DNA of 64,000 nucleotides from Hygrophila difformis (GCA_030278955.1 JAOANR010000003.1:49448902-49512901), one strand, 5' to 3'; shown: positions 1 through 12,492, counted from the stretch's first letter. The notes: generated by a model from the sequence alone, not told the origin. Made by a program: numbers and translations.

Positions 1-1115
1 GAATAAATCTATCAAAATTACACTATCATATATTGTATAGAGGATTAACTGGACGGGAAATGCAACATACACGTAACAAATAACTATTGCTTTTGCAGAT
101 TCCAACAATTACTTAAGACAACAAATTGAACACAATAACTTCATTGATCCTCTTATATATGTTTCATAGTTAGAACTCAAAAGGAAAATATACTTCAGAT
201 AAAATGATGGAATGTTGCATAGATGTCATTCGACATCGAGTAACAGCTGTTAGTGTTGTAAATATGAAATCACAATATTAAATAAAAAAAATGATCGAAC
301 TTTATATGGAGTACTAACAAAAGCAACATCTGTTAAAAGCATTCGGTAATGTTACATATAATTTCACAAAAATAAAACCTTTGACATAAGAATTAACTGG
401 TCTAACGTACAATATATAGGAATAGATCAATAAAGAAATGTGTCTAAACCAATGGATTATTAATAACTCGATAGACAGACCTGCAAATAAAAAAAATCTA
501 GTGTTTATGTAAAAAAAAATTTAAAATATTAAATGAAAATATGAGTAATGTCGTGAAAATGAGAACTTAAAAATAAAAACAAAAATAAATAAAAAAAATA
601 TAAAAATAAAGAGAAAAGGGGATATGGAAAAAAAGAATAATTACTTTACAATTTATATCTCATATATAATTGTGTCATATATAACAAACTGTAAAAAAAC
701 AATACTACACAAAAAGTCATAAAATATGTTTTTTGCATGTTTGGTCCTATATAATTTATATTCATACAACATTGTATATATTAGCAATGATCAATCTCGA
801 TTAATTTCCCATAATCTTTTCTGCAGGCAAAATTTAACATGTATGAAGATTATTTTGAATTTTTAGACAATCACGTGAATTCATGTTTAAGCGACGCATC
901 CCGCATAGCTTATATATATTCAAAGAAAGATACCAATAAAATACATAAGAAGGGAAATAATATCACAAAATATTATGTCTTACAATTCAAAATTAAAAAT
1001 TCATATCTGTTTAAATTACAATACCAAAAACGAAAGTGCAAATTGTCTAATAAATATTCAAAGCATCGGAGTAAATACAAAAGAGCTTGATAATAGTTTT
1101 TTAAAAGGGCACAGC
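1..1115. other. AT-rich intergenic DNA
   Basis: Strongly AT-rich with many A and T runs. The short open frames here have no recognisable domain and no splice context. I see no gene. It lies downstream of the F-box gene, so the 3' untranslated region of that gene probably occupies part of the right end. Confidence 0.5.
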
Positions 1116-2258
1116 TTAGTGCAACCATGGGGGATTACAAAAAATCCGGCATTCCTTCGTCGCAATGCACATGTTGCACGTCGTGTCATCGAATACATAG
1201 TGCATATCCATATCAATCGGCGTTGCTGCAGGGATCGGATGGCCAGGTTTGTTACAAAAATTCAACGTCATTGGTTGAAACATTGAACCGTCAATCCAGA
1301 CACGTTCAAGGATGAGAAGCACTTTCTCCCGACTACGAAGCAACAGTTTCTTGTCTGAAACATATGGAATCATTCCATCCAATCCCTCTTTGATCAGTCC
1401 AAGATCTTTCGAGGTCAACTGAAGAATACACTTAAAATATCTCGAAGCATCATGACCCTCTCCTATCGACCACAGCAACCTTAGAATACACCACTGTCGC
1501 CTTTTCATCAATACAAACTCAATCTGTACATTTTAATATATTATAAATAATTAATTAATAGTTCAACAACAGAACTTATAATAAGTTGTCTAGAATATAT
1601 TAAAAAATAGTACTTACAATGGTCTGACGCAATATTAAGTCGTAATTGTCTGCTATAAAGCAGGAATTGTAAAAATCCATCTTATTCCCTCTCAAGTGAG
1701 GTATATGCAGATGAACGAATGAATCCATTGAGCATCTAAGGAAGACAGCGTCAGATTGTGTAGCATTGAAAAGAGTTTTGCAGCTGCATACATAGTGTAC
1801 GTTTATACAATCAAACAATGATAGGTTATATTAAGATCATAATCTACTTAATAGTTTGGATCAAATAAGAACTGTAGGAAGTAACCTAAATGCCATGGAG
1901 AACAAATAATCCAGCGAATCCTCGGATACTTTGGCGGCAATTTCATTCAGAATCTCTGGCGGCATGTCCATTAATGTAGTAACGCCGTCCACCGTACTCT
2001 CGCCAACGACATTATCCTATAACAACAAATCCATAAACAAACATACAAATAACCAATGAACCAACAAAATTACATTATTTCCAGCAGTATATAGATTAAA
2101 AAAAAAATAAACAACTCAAAATCCACACTAACCAATTTCATATGACCAAGAGCATATATACTAACATCTGAGGAAGAGCTTCCTGAATCGGACACTGAAT
2201 CGTCCTCATCCGACAACGTATTATTTCTATTTGAAGATTCAGCAGAGTCCATCTCCAA
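1116..2258 (-). CDS. F-box protein, four exons, intact
   Basis: The exons on the minus strand are 2258-2133, 2016-1886, 1783-1618 and 1523-1116. They join in frame with GT-AG borders (phases 0, 2, 0) to give about 276 residues. The N-terminus is an acidic, Ser-rich tail. Exon 2 reads MDMPPEILNEIAAKVSEDSL, a typical F-box start, and runs into SCKTLFN in exon 3, which fits the F-box helix that follows. The rest resembles plant F-box proteins of the At1g67623/At2g35280 type: a region rich in helices, then a Cys-containing tail (CNMC, CRIFC) ending in PPWLH. Such proteins bind SKP1 in SCF ubiquitin ligases; the substrate is unknown. No stop or frameshift interrupts the model. The family assignment is from pattern and memory; the exon structure is seen directly. 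Confidence 0.8.
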
Positions 2259-3815
2259 TACATATCAGAAAACAATCAATCAAAATCCCATTAAAAGAAC
2301 AAAAAAACGGGAATATAATTGCAAATGTCTATTTCCCAAAATACTGAACGCAATCGCAACAGATCAGCGAAAACAATCTTACAAATAAAAACAGAGAATA
2401 AAAAAATCAGATAGTTGAAATATAGAATAACATACCGTAAAACACCAATCCAAATCCTTCCAAATAAGACAAATCCGTAAAAAGCTATCGGAGAACTATA
2501 TTATATATCGGAAAATCAAACACGATGAAATAGAAAGATATAGATTCATAGAAATTGCTAAAAAAAAAAGATCACAACCTAAACGAAGAGCAAGAAACCC
2601 TAAAAAATGAAGAGGCTTAAACAAAAGTAAATTTAATGTGTAGAAGTAGGTAAACGTCATTTCAGTATTGGACCGATTTTTTCCACTTGGAGAAGCAACA
2701 TACTCGATATAATTAAAATATTAATTTTACTTTATATTTTTCTGTTTACTTTATAATTTTTTAATAATACACAAATTAGATAGCTTTAAATTAAATATAG
2801 TAATAGTAAAAATAGTTTTTCACTATACATTAATTAATTGATAGGAACTCAACGTACACTGATTATGCAGACATTGAAAAAAATTCAAACGTGAAATTGG
2901 AATCTATTGAATACGGTTCTTAGTTAATAGTTTCGAAACAATCAATAAAACGAAAATGAAGAGCCAGAATTTAAAAGATCACAATATTTGTATTCAGACG
3001 CAATTCAAAATCAATAAAGATAAATTTATCTTGGGAATAATAAACAATAATAGCTGAAGTATTAAATACAATTTTAGTCCGTTTAAATTACCTATAATTT
3101 GTCTTGGATTAGAGCACTAAAAGATTTGACTTGAAATAGATTTACTATAAATCTTAGCATTCATGCCATGAATGGACGCAAATTCGAAATAAAATTAATT
3201 TATTCATCATAAAATATGTATTGTGTATTAAAGGAACCGAATGGTTGAATTGCACTTTATTTTTTTGAAACCTTAACATTCATGCATGCATGCACCTACA
3301 TAAATAAACAAAGCAAAACATCGAACATAAGAAAATAACAATAAAAAAAATTATACATACACACGACAAAAAAAAAAGGATGTATTCATTGAAGACATAC
3401 TCATAAAATTTTACAATCGACAATACTTGGTAATATAATTTAGGAAACAATATGTTAAAGATTAAAAAGAAATTTATACAAATAGATAGAACACTTGACA
3501 TGTTTAGATAAATCGTTATAATAATTTAACAACAAATAAAGATAGATTTATCATAGAAATAGTAAATATTGATAACAAAATTATTGATTACAATCTGTTT
3601 ACATTGGAATTACATAAAATTTGTGAATGGATTAAAAGACTTTTTGTTTGAACTGGACTCCATTTTTCAATATACAAAGTGAAATTTAAATTTATACAAA
3701 TAAAAATAAATTAAACATTTAAGCGTAACAAAGAATTCGTTATAATCAATAAAAAACCAAAGGGAAATTATCCAAAACTTCTCATTACTACATCTCGGAG
3801 CATTGAAACAAAGAA
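2259..3815. other. AT-rich intergenic DNA between two minus-strand genes
   Basis: AT-rich sequence with no coding pattern I can support. The first few hundred bases left of 2640 probably hold the promoter and 5' leader of the F-box gene. No clear TATA box was picked out there. Confidence 0.45.
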
Positions 3816-4492
3816 TTACATATCTTCATAATATACTCCTGGTCCATATTTGACCAACATCTTTCGAAGGCGGGGGCGAACATTTACAAACCAATCATCC
3901 TCTAATCTAGCGATATAAGGAACTCCATCATTAAAAAAATCTCCTGATATTTTCTTCATAAAAGGCTCCATGAAGATGACAGTGCTTTCAATGGTTGAAG
4001 ATGGAAATTGGAAAACATTGGAATCACCATTCCTCATTTCTTTCCAACGATTCACTGAGTGCTTGACACGATGTAAAATATTCTCCATCTCATGAATGAA
4101 ATCCGAGAATACATAGATGATCTCCATCTCAGATTCGGCAACATCAAAAAATTCCAAAGCCACCCTAAATGTGTCGAGGTCTTCTTCATCCCAATGAACC
4201 ATGTTCTTATCACGTATGTAGGCTATAAATGATTTGGCACCCTTGCCAAGATCTCTTTTCGGGAAGAAGATTGATGAGCATACATGCAAACCACTCATCC
4301 ATGCAACATTCTCGAAAGACATCACTGCATAAACATTAGATAGAGTTTGCATCATAAAAAATATTACAGAAATATGAAAAAAATATAAAAAATATCATAA
4401 AAATGTAATTGAGAACAAAAAATTCTTCACCTTTGATTATAACTTGTTGATTGCTGGAAAAATGAATACGCAATTCAAAAGACTGATGAACC
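3816..4492 (-). CDS. unrecognised protein gene, last two exons
   Basis: Two exons can be joined on the minus strand: 4492-4431 (acceptor TTTACAG, donor AAAG/GTGAAG) and 4324-3816 (acceptor TTATGCAG). The junction rebuilds a Val codon and gives about 190 residues ending YGPGVYYEDM. The first listed exon starts with one base of a split codon, so at least one upstream exon exists and is unresolved. A reading frame starting at an internal Met near 4355 would lie partly in the intron and is less likely. The protein has acidic patches (WDEEDLDTF, ESEMEIIYV), predicted helices, and no signal peptide or membrane segment. I do not recognise the family. A TATA box at 4710-4717 fits a start of transcription near 4685. 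Confidence 0.6.
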
Positions 4493-4709
4493 CTGTAAAA
4501 AAGTTAAATCATCAATACATTCAACAGGTGATGCATAATATAATGGATACAATACAATAAGAAAACATTGGATAGAGTTGTTAAACTCAATAAACAGGAG
4601 AAAAAAATATGTGAAAATTAGGGAATACGAAATGAGAAAAAAATGAGATATCAACACGAATACAGTATTCCCTCTGAATCATGTATAAAGATCCACAAAT
4701 GAGAGCATG

Positions 4710-4717
4710 TATTTATA
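4710..4717 (-). promoter_or_regulatory. TATA box of the unrecognised gene
   Basis: TATAAATA on the minus strand, about 220 bases upstream of the first resolved exon of the gene at 3816-4492. An ATG lies about 30 bases downstream, at 4681-4683. Position and sequence fit a plant core promoter; function is inferred. Confidence 0.5.
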
Positions 4718-4984
4718 GCAAATGAGTGGTGGCTATAGAGAAGTGGAGAAGGCATGATGGATTGAAAAACCATAATGATAAATGCAAAGCAATCAATGAA
4801 TGAAATAAATTAACATCAGCTTTAAGAAAACTAATTCCGAATTTTTTTTTAATTATAATGGCATTTTCGAAATAATATCAATGTGTGTGAGAGATTGCAA
4901 ATTTTGTTGAAATGTGAGAGGGGAGTTCCATTGGAGGGAAACTATGTGTGGGGGAGGCTATTTTGTTATTATATATAACATGAT

Positions 4985-6085
4985 TATGTGATTGCAGTTG
5001 GAGCATGGATGAGTTTCGTCTCCCTCCCCACTTAATCGAATGCCTTCAAAAGGTAATTTAGTGTTGATGTTGCTATGAATTTGATATTGCTCAATATATG
5101 CCTACATGATGTTTCACAGAATGCCTATGAATTATGTGAATTTTCCTATAGACTGCTCACAGCTAGGAGGAACTTCTTCTTCTTCGTTCTTGCCGTTAAA
5201 TATATCTCCCTTTTCCAATTGTGAGAATTGATTGACTCTTTAATCCCTTTCATCTCATTGTTTTTTAGTTTGTTTTGTGCTAAATGTGCATCAAGTCACA
5301 CTGCGCTCACCCAGCCCCTATCTATTCATCAAGTCACCCTGCCCCTATCTATTTAGGAATATGAGATTGCCTTTATTGCTTTGTTGTTGTGTCTGCAACA
5401 CATAAGTTTTTTTAAAAAAAAATAAATATTGAGCTTGGGTTGCATTTGATTTATCTTTATTTTGGTAATTTTTTAGGTTTGTTTGTGATTTGATTATGGT
5501 TGTGGATTCAATGTGACTTGAGTTTTTATTCATCAAAATTTATGTAATTTATGTCCTATTATATGCATTTAGGATTATCATTCGAATGTTAGAATTAAAA
5601 TGCTTGCACTTAATTATTGTACATGAAAAGAAGACATAAGATGATAATGAATAGAAAGCCAGACTTGCAATGAAAATAACACATTCTGGTTGAATTGAAT
5701 GTGTGTTTAATATCATATATGGTGAATTTAGTAGATGTTCAATAATTGCAATCTAGACTCCCAATGAAATTCTGGTAGCTGCCTCCTTTGCATGTAAATA
5801 TATCACTTATCTTTTCAATCTTACTGAATTTCTTAGAACTCTAAAAAACATAAAACAAAGCATTGTGACATTAAAAAAAAGTAAAGTTAATTATTAAAAT
5901 TGAACATTCTACTAATTATTCTAATTCAACCAGGACAAAAAAACAAAAGTTTACTTACCCTATTCAACTAATTCTTCTATAAAAATTGAATAAATATTTA
6001 TTTATTCTAGCTTAATGCTTTAGTGAAAAGAACATTTGGTTCATTTTTTCTTTTATTGCCTTTTGGGCATTTGCTGGTCACTTTG
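4985..6085 (+). repeat. 1.1-kb direct repeat, copy 1
   Basis: Near-identical, with small indels, to 25740-26840. Both copies contain a possible plus-strand exon flanked by GATTGCAG (GATTGTAG in copy 2) and AAAG/GTAATTT. It encodes MDEFRLPPHLIECLQK here and a two-residue variant in copy 2, so the frame is open in both. A second AG-bounded stretch with MPMNYVNF is open here, but copy 2 has a TGA in it. In copy 2 the repeat lies directly upstream of Helitron replicase remnants, so it may be the 5' part of a Helitron or of a gene carried with it. Homology ends at GAGAAAT. Confidence 0.75.
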
Positions 6086-8398
6086 TGATGAGAAATTTAT
6101 ATCACAAATCCTGAATACTTTTTTGTCTGTTCATACTCTATTGCCCTTATTAATTTTAATTCACCATTCTTAATTTTAAGGGGTTAATCAGTCATTACAT
6201 GCTTTTTTTTTATCAACGAACCTAATTAATTCACGTCAGTGCTGATTAATCATGAAGATACACCTCAACGCTGATTAATTCTACTTTACTGCCATGTCAT
6301 CAATTTTTTACAATCCTAAATTATCATAAAAATTAAATATCATTAATAGAACCCTAATCTTAAATTTCCTACTTCAACTGTGCTCCGTCGTCCCCTCCCA
6401 CATTTCTTCCGACGTTTCTTCCTGTCCCCTCCACTTTTCCTAAATTTCTCGCCTTCTCATAGGACTCGAATTGTCTGATCGCCCTTTCCCCACATTCCAA
6501 CATCTTTTCCACAACTTCCTTCTAATCTATCGTTCTTCCTCATGGTAGTTCTTCAATTTTGTGTCCTTCCCTGTCGTCTCCAATCCCTGGTCCATTAGCT
6601 ACTAATCTGTTATTCTTCTTCATGTTCGTGGTACTCCCTCAATTTGTGTCCTAATTCCCAATCTTTCCACTTCCCGTTCCGCCATACTCAGCATAATTCC
6701 GTGGCCGAGAGATCCCTAAACGGTGAGAATTGCTCATAACACTCACAACTCCAAACCCGATTTCGGTAAGACATGAGGAGATAGTTTCTTCATGAATTCC
6801 AATTTCTCTTTGTGGGTTTGGATTTTCAAATGCCGAAAGGATTTAATTAGGGAATTGATTAAGCCTCAGGCTATATTTGTTCTTCATTAGCTTTGCCAAT
6901 GATTCTCGAATTCTAGCATATTTGTTTATTTGTGAGTATATGTGGGTTTTTTTTAATGCTTTACATTATAACTGAATTATGTGGAAATCTAAACTTGGAT
7001 TATATTCTTAGTTGGATTATATTCTGACACATTGCTCTTTCTCTATAGATTTGTGCTTTTATTGTCGCTATAGTCACTGCATATGTATTTGATTTCGATT
7101 TTTTAATGAGCCTGCGTGATGTTGGTGGAGTTGGAGTGTCAATGATGCTATTTGATATTGCTCATTACGTGCCTACAAGATATTTGATAGAATGCCCATG
7201 AAAATCTTTTTGTGGGTTCGAAGTAAAGGGAAAGGGAATAAATATTCAATTTTTGTTTTCCCCACTTAAGTATGCTCAATTTATAGCTTAACTTAAGTAT
7301 TTATGATGTGTATGTATTAATCAAATGTTGTTTGACCAACAATCCTATTTGTTCTTATCCATGCTTCGAATTTACTATATATTTATTTGTTTCTGTCTTT
7401 TAATTGCATACTGCATTTGTGCAACCATACAACTTCAGGGGCAAGACATGCATGAAACATATTTATAAGTATACTGAGAGACGTATGACGTATCCTTGCT
7501 GCATGAGCCATGAGCATATAGAATCAATGCTAAAAGCTGAAGAGAAATCTCCTACTACATATATATGTAATAAATCATGAATACTTTTTGGCATGTGCCC
7601 GTATTGTCCTTTTTAAAAATAATTCAATCTTTTTAATTTTAATGTGATGTCATAGAACTTGATTTATATGCTTCTTACTTTATCAGTACAAGAACAGCAT
7701 GCATTGCATCCATTCTAAAGAAAAAAGAATGGTCAATTAATATACAAAGTAGAAGACTTGCCTGGTTTAGATGCTCTACATATTCCATGTATTCTTCACA
7801 ACCACCTCTTATTAGCTTTTTCAATCGTGAATAGATTGTTCGGTTACCTAAGATGTTAGTGTGCCTTAGGCTTGCCTGCTCCATGTGATCACTTTTGATA
7901 TAGTTCTTTTACGTACTACTTATTATATCTCTTTGAATCTAAATATTCTAGCTCGACAATTACAGTATTTAATTTGTACTGAATCTCCATGCCCGTGCGC
8001 TAAAAAAATTCTTTAATTAGATTTTTAACTTGTTGAAACCATTTCGAATATTGGAATGGTATGGAAATTGGGATGTTTTCAAATTGTGATTTTCTTGAAT
8101 TCTTGATTCTGTACAATACAGTTGAGTTCAATTTAGCAGTTACTCATAATTCTAGCCCACTGCTTTATATTTAGATGAAGGATTTAGCCCGGGTCGACCA
8201 GTGTAGCTCTACTACATAACTTCCATAAGCTTTAACATAATAAATAAGCAATTTCACGACCTTCTGTCTATTTTTTTTTTTTTTTGATATTCTATTGATT
8301 GGTACTTTGTTATGCTTTATTCTCCAATTTTTTATCCTTATGAACTCTGACATTCCGTCAACTATAAAATCTTGCGTTGTCTACAAAAATCTAATGCA
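6086..8398. other. non-coding DNA, possible broken gene leader
   Basis: From about 6360 to 6720 the sequence turns C/T-rich (many TCCC and CTTCC runs), like a plant 5' leader, and is followed by GGTGAGAA at 6730, a possible splice donor. Around 7105-7205 is a diverged echo of part of the 1.1-kb repeat (TTTGATATTGCTCA, then GAATGCC). No long open frame is present. The stretch ends at TGCAG 8396-8400, just where the copia element inserted. Confidence 0.4.
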
Positions 8399-8403
8399 GG
8401 TGC
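8399..8403. repeat. target-site duplication GGTGC, left copy
   Basis: GGTGC at 8399-8403 matches GGTGC at 25449-25453. Five bases is the normal duplication size for Ty1/copia integrase. The pair brackets the whole 17-kb nest. Confidence 0.65.
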
Positions 8404-8439
8404 TGTAGATATTTTTGATATCACGCTCTGATACCAATT
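8404..8439 (-). other. 36-base extension with a Met-tRNA primer site outside the 3' LTR
   Basis: These bases lie between the left target duplication and the LTR. On the minus strand they read AATTGGTATCAGAGC and onward, a perfect initiator-Met-tRNA primer-binding site that normally lies only after the 5' LTR. The same block is loosely similar to the start of the internal region beside the right LTR (25112 downward). Alternatively it is a local 32-base duplication within the LTR end, since a TTGATATCACGCT motif occurs twice. Confidence 0.5.
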
Positions 8440-8786
8440 TGTAAATTTTGATATCACGCTGTGATACCAATTTGTGGATTTAATATCTCAGACACACAAG
8501 ACAATTTACACTTTTGATATCTAAAAGGGATAACCAAAAGCAGAGAGTTGTATAGCTAAAGCTTTCTTTGTATTTCTTGTTTTTCTTCGCCCTGAGAATT
8601 ACAACAATCGAAGTACCTATTTATAGAAATGAAAACATACAACAGACAACGAACATATGCTAAACTGTTCTTATGAAGGCCTCAATACTTTCGGCGCCAT
8701 AGATGAGAATTCAACTCGATGGCTTTACTGTTACTTTGATGGCTTCAACAAATACGACATTTGACGTTTATACCGCTTTTCCAACA
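8440..8786 (-). repeat. copia 3' LTR
   Basis: Matches 25113-25448. On the minus strand it starts TGTTGGAAAA and ends with TTTACA, giving the TG...CA ends of LTRs. A TATAAATAG motif sits on the minus strand at 8618-8626, the likely LTR promoter. Confidence 0.85.
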
Positions 8787-8797
8787 AAACTCCCCCG
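8787..8797 (-). promoter_or_regulatory. copia polypurine tract
   Basis: The minus strand reads GGGGGAGTTT directly before the 3' LTR start TGTTGG. This purine-rich run is the expected primer for second-strand DNA synthesis. Confidence 0.7.
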
Positions 8798-8803
8798 TAA
8801 ACT

Positions 8804-10334
8804 TCAAATGTTTCTGCCGTCTGTCATCCCTATCAACTTCTTAAACTTGTCGAGCAGTACCTTTGGCAATGGCTTTGTAAATATGTTTGCCACTTGTTCT
8901 TGGCTTGCCACATGCATTAGTTCCACATTTCCATTTTTCACATGATCTCGGATAAAGTGGAATCGAACATCAATGTGTTTGCTCCTTTCATGATTCACTG
9001 GATTCTTCGCCAATTCAATTGCAGATTTGTTGTCTACGTCATCTCCATCTTGCTTGTCTACGCCAATTCAAGTGGAAATGAACATCAATGTGTTCCGCTT
9101 GACTACGTCATCTCCATCTTACTTAATAGATTTCTGAGCCATACAGCATGACATATGCACCAAGATGCTGCTACATATTCAGCTTCATATGTTGAGAGCG
9201 TCACGATCGGTTGCTTCTTTGAAAGCCAAGTGAAAGCAGTATTTCCCATAAAGAACACATACCCTGCTGCAGTACTTTTTCGATCATCAATATCTCTACA
9301 CCAATCACTGTCAGAGTATCCAATTAGCTTTTAATCTTCTGTCTTCGAGTAGAACAATCCATGTGACACTGTTCCTTGAATGTACCCGAGGATTCTCTTT
9401 AACGCCTTCCAGTGTGAGTAAGTTGGGTTCTCCATGAATCGACTCACAACGCCAACACTTAGTGCAATATCTGGCCTTGTGCATGTGAGGTAGCGAAGGC
9501 TTCCAACCAAGCTTCTATAAATTCCTGGATCAACTTGTTCTCCTTCATCAAACTTTGAAAGTTTTGCTCCAGGTTCCATAGGTGTTGATACGGGGTTGCA
9601 CTTCTCCGTCTTGAATTCTTTCAAGATCTTCTTCGCATATGTCTCCTGTGATACAAAGATGCCTCTTTCGGTTTGTCTAACTTTCAGACCAAGGAAGAAC
9701 TTCATCAAGTCTAAGTCAGTCATCTCAAACTCCTGTTTCATTCTTCTCTTGAAGTCTTCTATCATCTCATCACTGTTACCCATGAAAATGAGGTCATCAA
9801 TATAAAGAGCAACAAATAAAATGTTATATCCATTTTTCTTGATGTAGAGGGCATGCTCGTAGGGACATTGCTCAAACCCATTCTCCTTGAAATATGCATC
9901 AATGCGAGTATTCCACGCTCGCGGTGCTTGCTTTAGCCCGTAAAGCGCCTTCTTCAACTTCAACACCTTTGTTTCTCCTCCAAGTTTCAGATAACCTGGT
10001 GGTTGCTCAATGTAGACTTCTTCTTCGAGTACACCATTCAAGAATCCAGCCTTGACATCCATTTGGAATATTGGCCATTTGTACTGAGCAGCTTGAGAAA
10101 TGAGTAGCCGGATTGTCTCCATTCTTGTGACATGGCAAAGACTTCATCATAATCTATTCCTTCCTTTTGCTTGTATCCCTTTGCAACAAGCCGAGCTTTG
10201 TATCGTTCAATTTCCCCTTGTGCATTCATCTTTCTCTTATAAACCCATTTCACTCCAATGGCCTGACTTCCTTTGGGCAATTCAGTGAGCTCCCATGTGT
10301 TGTTGCGCTCGATTGCTTTAATTTCTTCATCCAT
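8804..10334 (-). pseudogene. copia reverse transcriptase and RNase H, broken
   Basis: Reading leftward: the reverse transcriptase start (WELTELPKGSQAIGVKWVYK, 10334 on) shifts frame near 10080 and continues in a 263-residue stretch (10122-9331) with FQMDVKAGFLNG, LYGLKQAPRAW and catalytic ALYIDDLIF. A TAA then replaces the usual aromatic codon before KLIGYSDSDW, the RNase H start. RNase H goes on in other frames to MAKNPVNHERSKHIDVRFHF and the usual tail VANIFTKPLP. A small duplication at about 9020-9125, where AACATCAATGTGTT and TACGTCATCTCCATCTT occur twice, disrupts RNase H. Not functional. Confidence 0.9.
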
Positions 10335-10343
10335 AGTTGCCTT

Positions 10344-11403
10344 TCATTTTTCATCTAGTACGACATCTTCATACTTGATATTTTCAGAATCTTCCAACAA
10401 ACACACAAGATGTACCTCTGTAGAGTTGTACAAATCTTGGAGACTTCTCATTCGGGGTTGTCGTGGCTCATCTTCTTCTTCTTTTTCTTCAACAATTTCA
10501 GGATTTGTTGATAGAACAGTGGGAACAACGGCTGACGATTCTCCGACTTCGTTGGTAACTTCCTTTGAGTTATTCCAGTCCCATTCACTTGCTTCATTCA
10601 CTCGCACATCTCGGCTTACTATCACCTTCTTGCTTATCGGGTCATACAGCTTATACCCTTTTGTAAGTCCATCATATCCGATAAAAACATATGCTTTGCT
10701 TTTATCTTCCAGCTTCATCCTTCGCGGATCTGGTACATGTGCATAGGCTACACTACCGAATATCTTTAGATGAGAGACGGTAGGCTTCTTACCAATCCAT
10801 GCTTCCAGTGGTGTTCGATTCTTCAACTTCATGTGTGGGAACCGATTCTGTATGTAGACTGCGCACATCACAGCTTCTGCCCAGAATTCTTGGGCATCTT
10901 CTTGCTTTTCAGCATCGACCAAACCATATCTAGGATGGTCCTATTCTTCCTTTCAGCTACTCCATTTTGTTGGGGCGAGTATGGTGCTGTCAGAAATCTT
11001 CTTATGCCTTCTCGTTCACAGTACTCTCGGAAGGCTGTCGAGGTGTATTCGCCTCCTCTATCAGATCGAATTGCTTTGATGGATCTGCCAGTTTCTTTTT
11101 CGACACTCACCTTGAATATTTTGAACACCTTGAATGCCTCGAATTTTTCCTTCAGCAAATAGACCCACGTCCTTCGGGAGAAATCATCGATGAAAGAGAT
11201 GAAGTATCTCTTTCCGCTGAAAGATTCGGGAGTAATTGGTCCACATATATCGGTCTGGATCAGCTCAAGCAGATGCTTCGCTTCATATTCGGTCTTCTTT
11301 TGAAACGAGACTCTTGTCTGCTTCCCGAGTACACAATCTTCACAAAATTCTCGTCCAAAATCCATGCTTGGCAGTCCTTTCACCATCTTCATCTTCACTA
11401 GCT
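10344..11403 (-). pseudogene. copia integrase, frameshifted
   Basis: Starts with the end of the zinc-binding region (FCEDCVLGKQ). The catalytic core follows, with TDICGPI, FIDDFSRRTWVYLLK, SDRGGEYTS and PYSPQQNGVAERKNRT: the D, D, E residues are all visible. A frameshift near 10900 joins it to the C-terminal part (NRTPLEAWIGKKPTVSHLKI, then FGSVAYAHVP), which ends at a stop before the reverse transcriptase. The His pair of the zinc region lies across a second frame break near 11410-11470. Confidence 0.88.
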
Positions 11404-11414
11404 TTTTCAGGCCA

Positions 11415-12492
11415 TCATAGTGTAAGTGGCCAAAGCGGTGATGCCAATAACGATGTTTTATCTTCTTCTTTGACTTGTAAGCATTTCCCTTGCAAGCTTC
11501 GTAGGTTCAACTTATACATTCGATTTCTTTCCATTACGACTCGAGCTATCAAACGTCCTTGCTTGTCTTTCTGGTGCAGCGACTGATCTTTTGGAAAGGT
11601 TGAGTAACCTTTTTCTACGAGCTGGCCAAGACTCAAGATGTTGTTTTTGAGGTCTGGGACATAGTAGACATCTTGGATTGTCCCTATCAAGCCATCATTC
11701 TGTGTGAAACATATCGTACAACGGCCTTTGACTTGCACTTTTGATGCATTTCCGAATGATACATGACCATTGTCAACTTTCTGCATTTCTTTGAATAGAT
11801 GCTCATCATAGTACATGTGGTTGCTTGCTCCAGAATCGAGGTACCAGGATGTGTCATTGTTGACATCATTGAGGGCCATCATGAGAATACCTCCATCTGC
11901 TTTGTCTTCAACGGTTAGGTTGGTTGTCTCTTCCACTCGTTTGTTGTCCCGACACTCTTTCGCAAAGTGTCCCATCTTGCCACAGTTGTAACAACCCTCG
12001 TTGTGGCAGTCTTCGGTATGGTGACCATACTTGTGGCACTTTTGGCATTTGACGTGGGAATAATTTGATCGACCGCCTCTTCCTCGAGCGCGTCCTCTCC
12101 CACGCCAGTTTGCTTGACTTCCTTGAAATTTGTCTGTATGGTATCCTTCATAATTGTTGCCTTGAATACCACCACCGTGTCCACGATTTCCACGGTCATA
12201 TCCTCTCCCCTGAAAGTTTCGAGTGTAGAGAGCATTTTCATCTTTAATTGATGCCTTGGTTTGGAGTGTCTGCTCGAGTGACTCCTCTTTCTTTTTCTTT
12301 TTTCTTTGTCCGTGTGCTTCGAGAGATCCAGCGAGCTCTTCAACAGTGAGCACTTTGAGGTCTTTCGATTCTTCAATCGCACACACAACATTTTCGAAAT
12401 CATTGGTTAATGATCTCAATATTTTCTCCACAATTCTAGCATCGGACAATTCTTCACCGTTCCGATTGATTTGGTTTGCCACGGACTGGACA
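11415..12492 (-). pseudogene. copia gag C-terminal part and protease
   Basis: Begins at the nested array (12492) with QSVANQINRNGEELSDARIV, the gag middle. A Lys/Glu-rich stretch and a Gly/Arg-rich basic region follow. Next come two zinc knuckles (CQKCHKYGHHTEDC and CYNCGKMGHFAKEC, both C-X2-C-X4-H-X4-C) and the protease active site WYLDSGASNHM. The frame stays open for about 360 codons to 11415. It is separated from its N-terminus by 11.6 kb of inserted DNA but joins it exactly in frame once the array and one duplication copy are removed. Confidence 0.9.
12488..12492. repeat. target-site duplication GGACA, left copy
   Basis: GGACA here and at 24081-24085 directly flank the LTR array. The copia gag reads ITRVQSV across the empty site, so the insertion point is certain to the base. 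Confidence 0.9.

Noticed and set aside
7081..7205. Possible PPR-like coding stretch (FDIAHYVPTRYL)
   Set aside because: No repeat of 35-residue units and no long frame. It is better explained as a diverged echo of the 1.1-kb repeat at 4985-6085.
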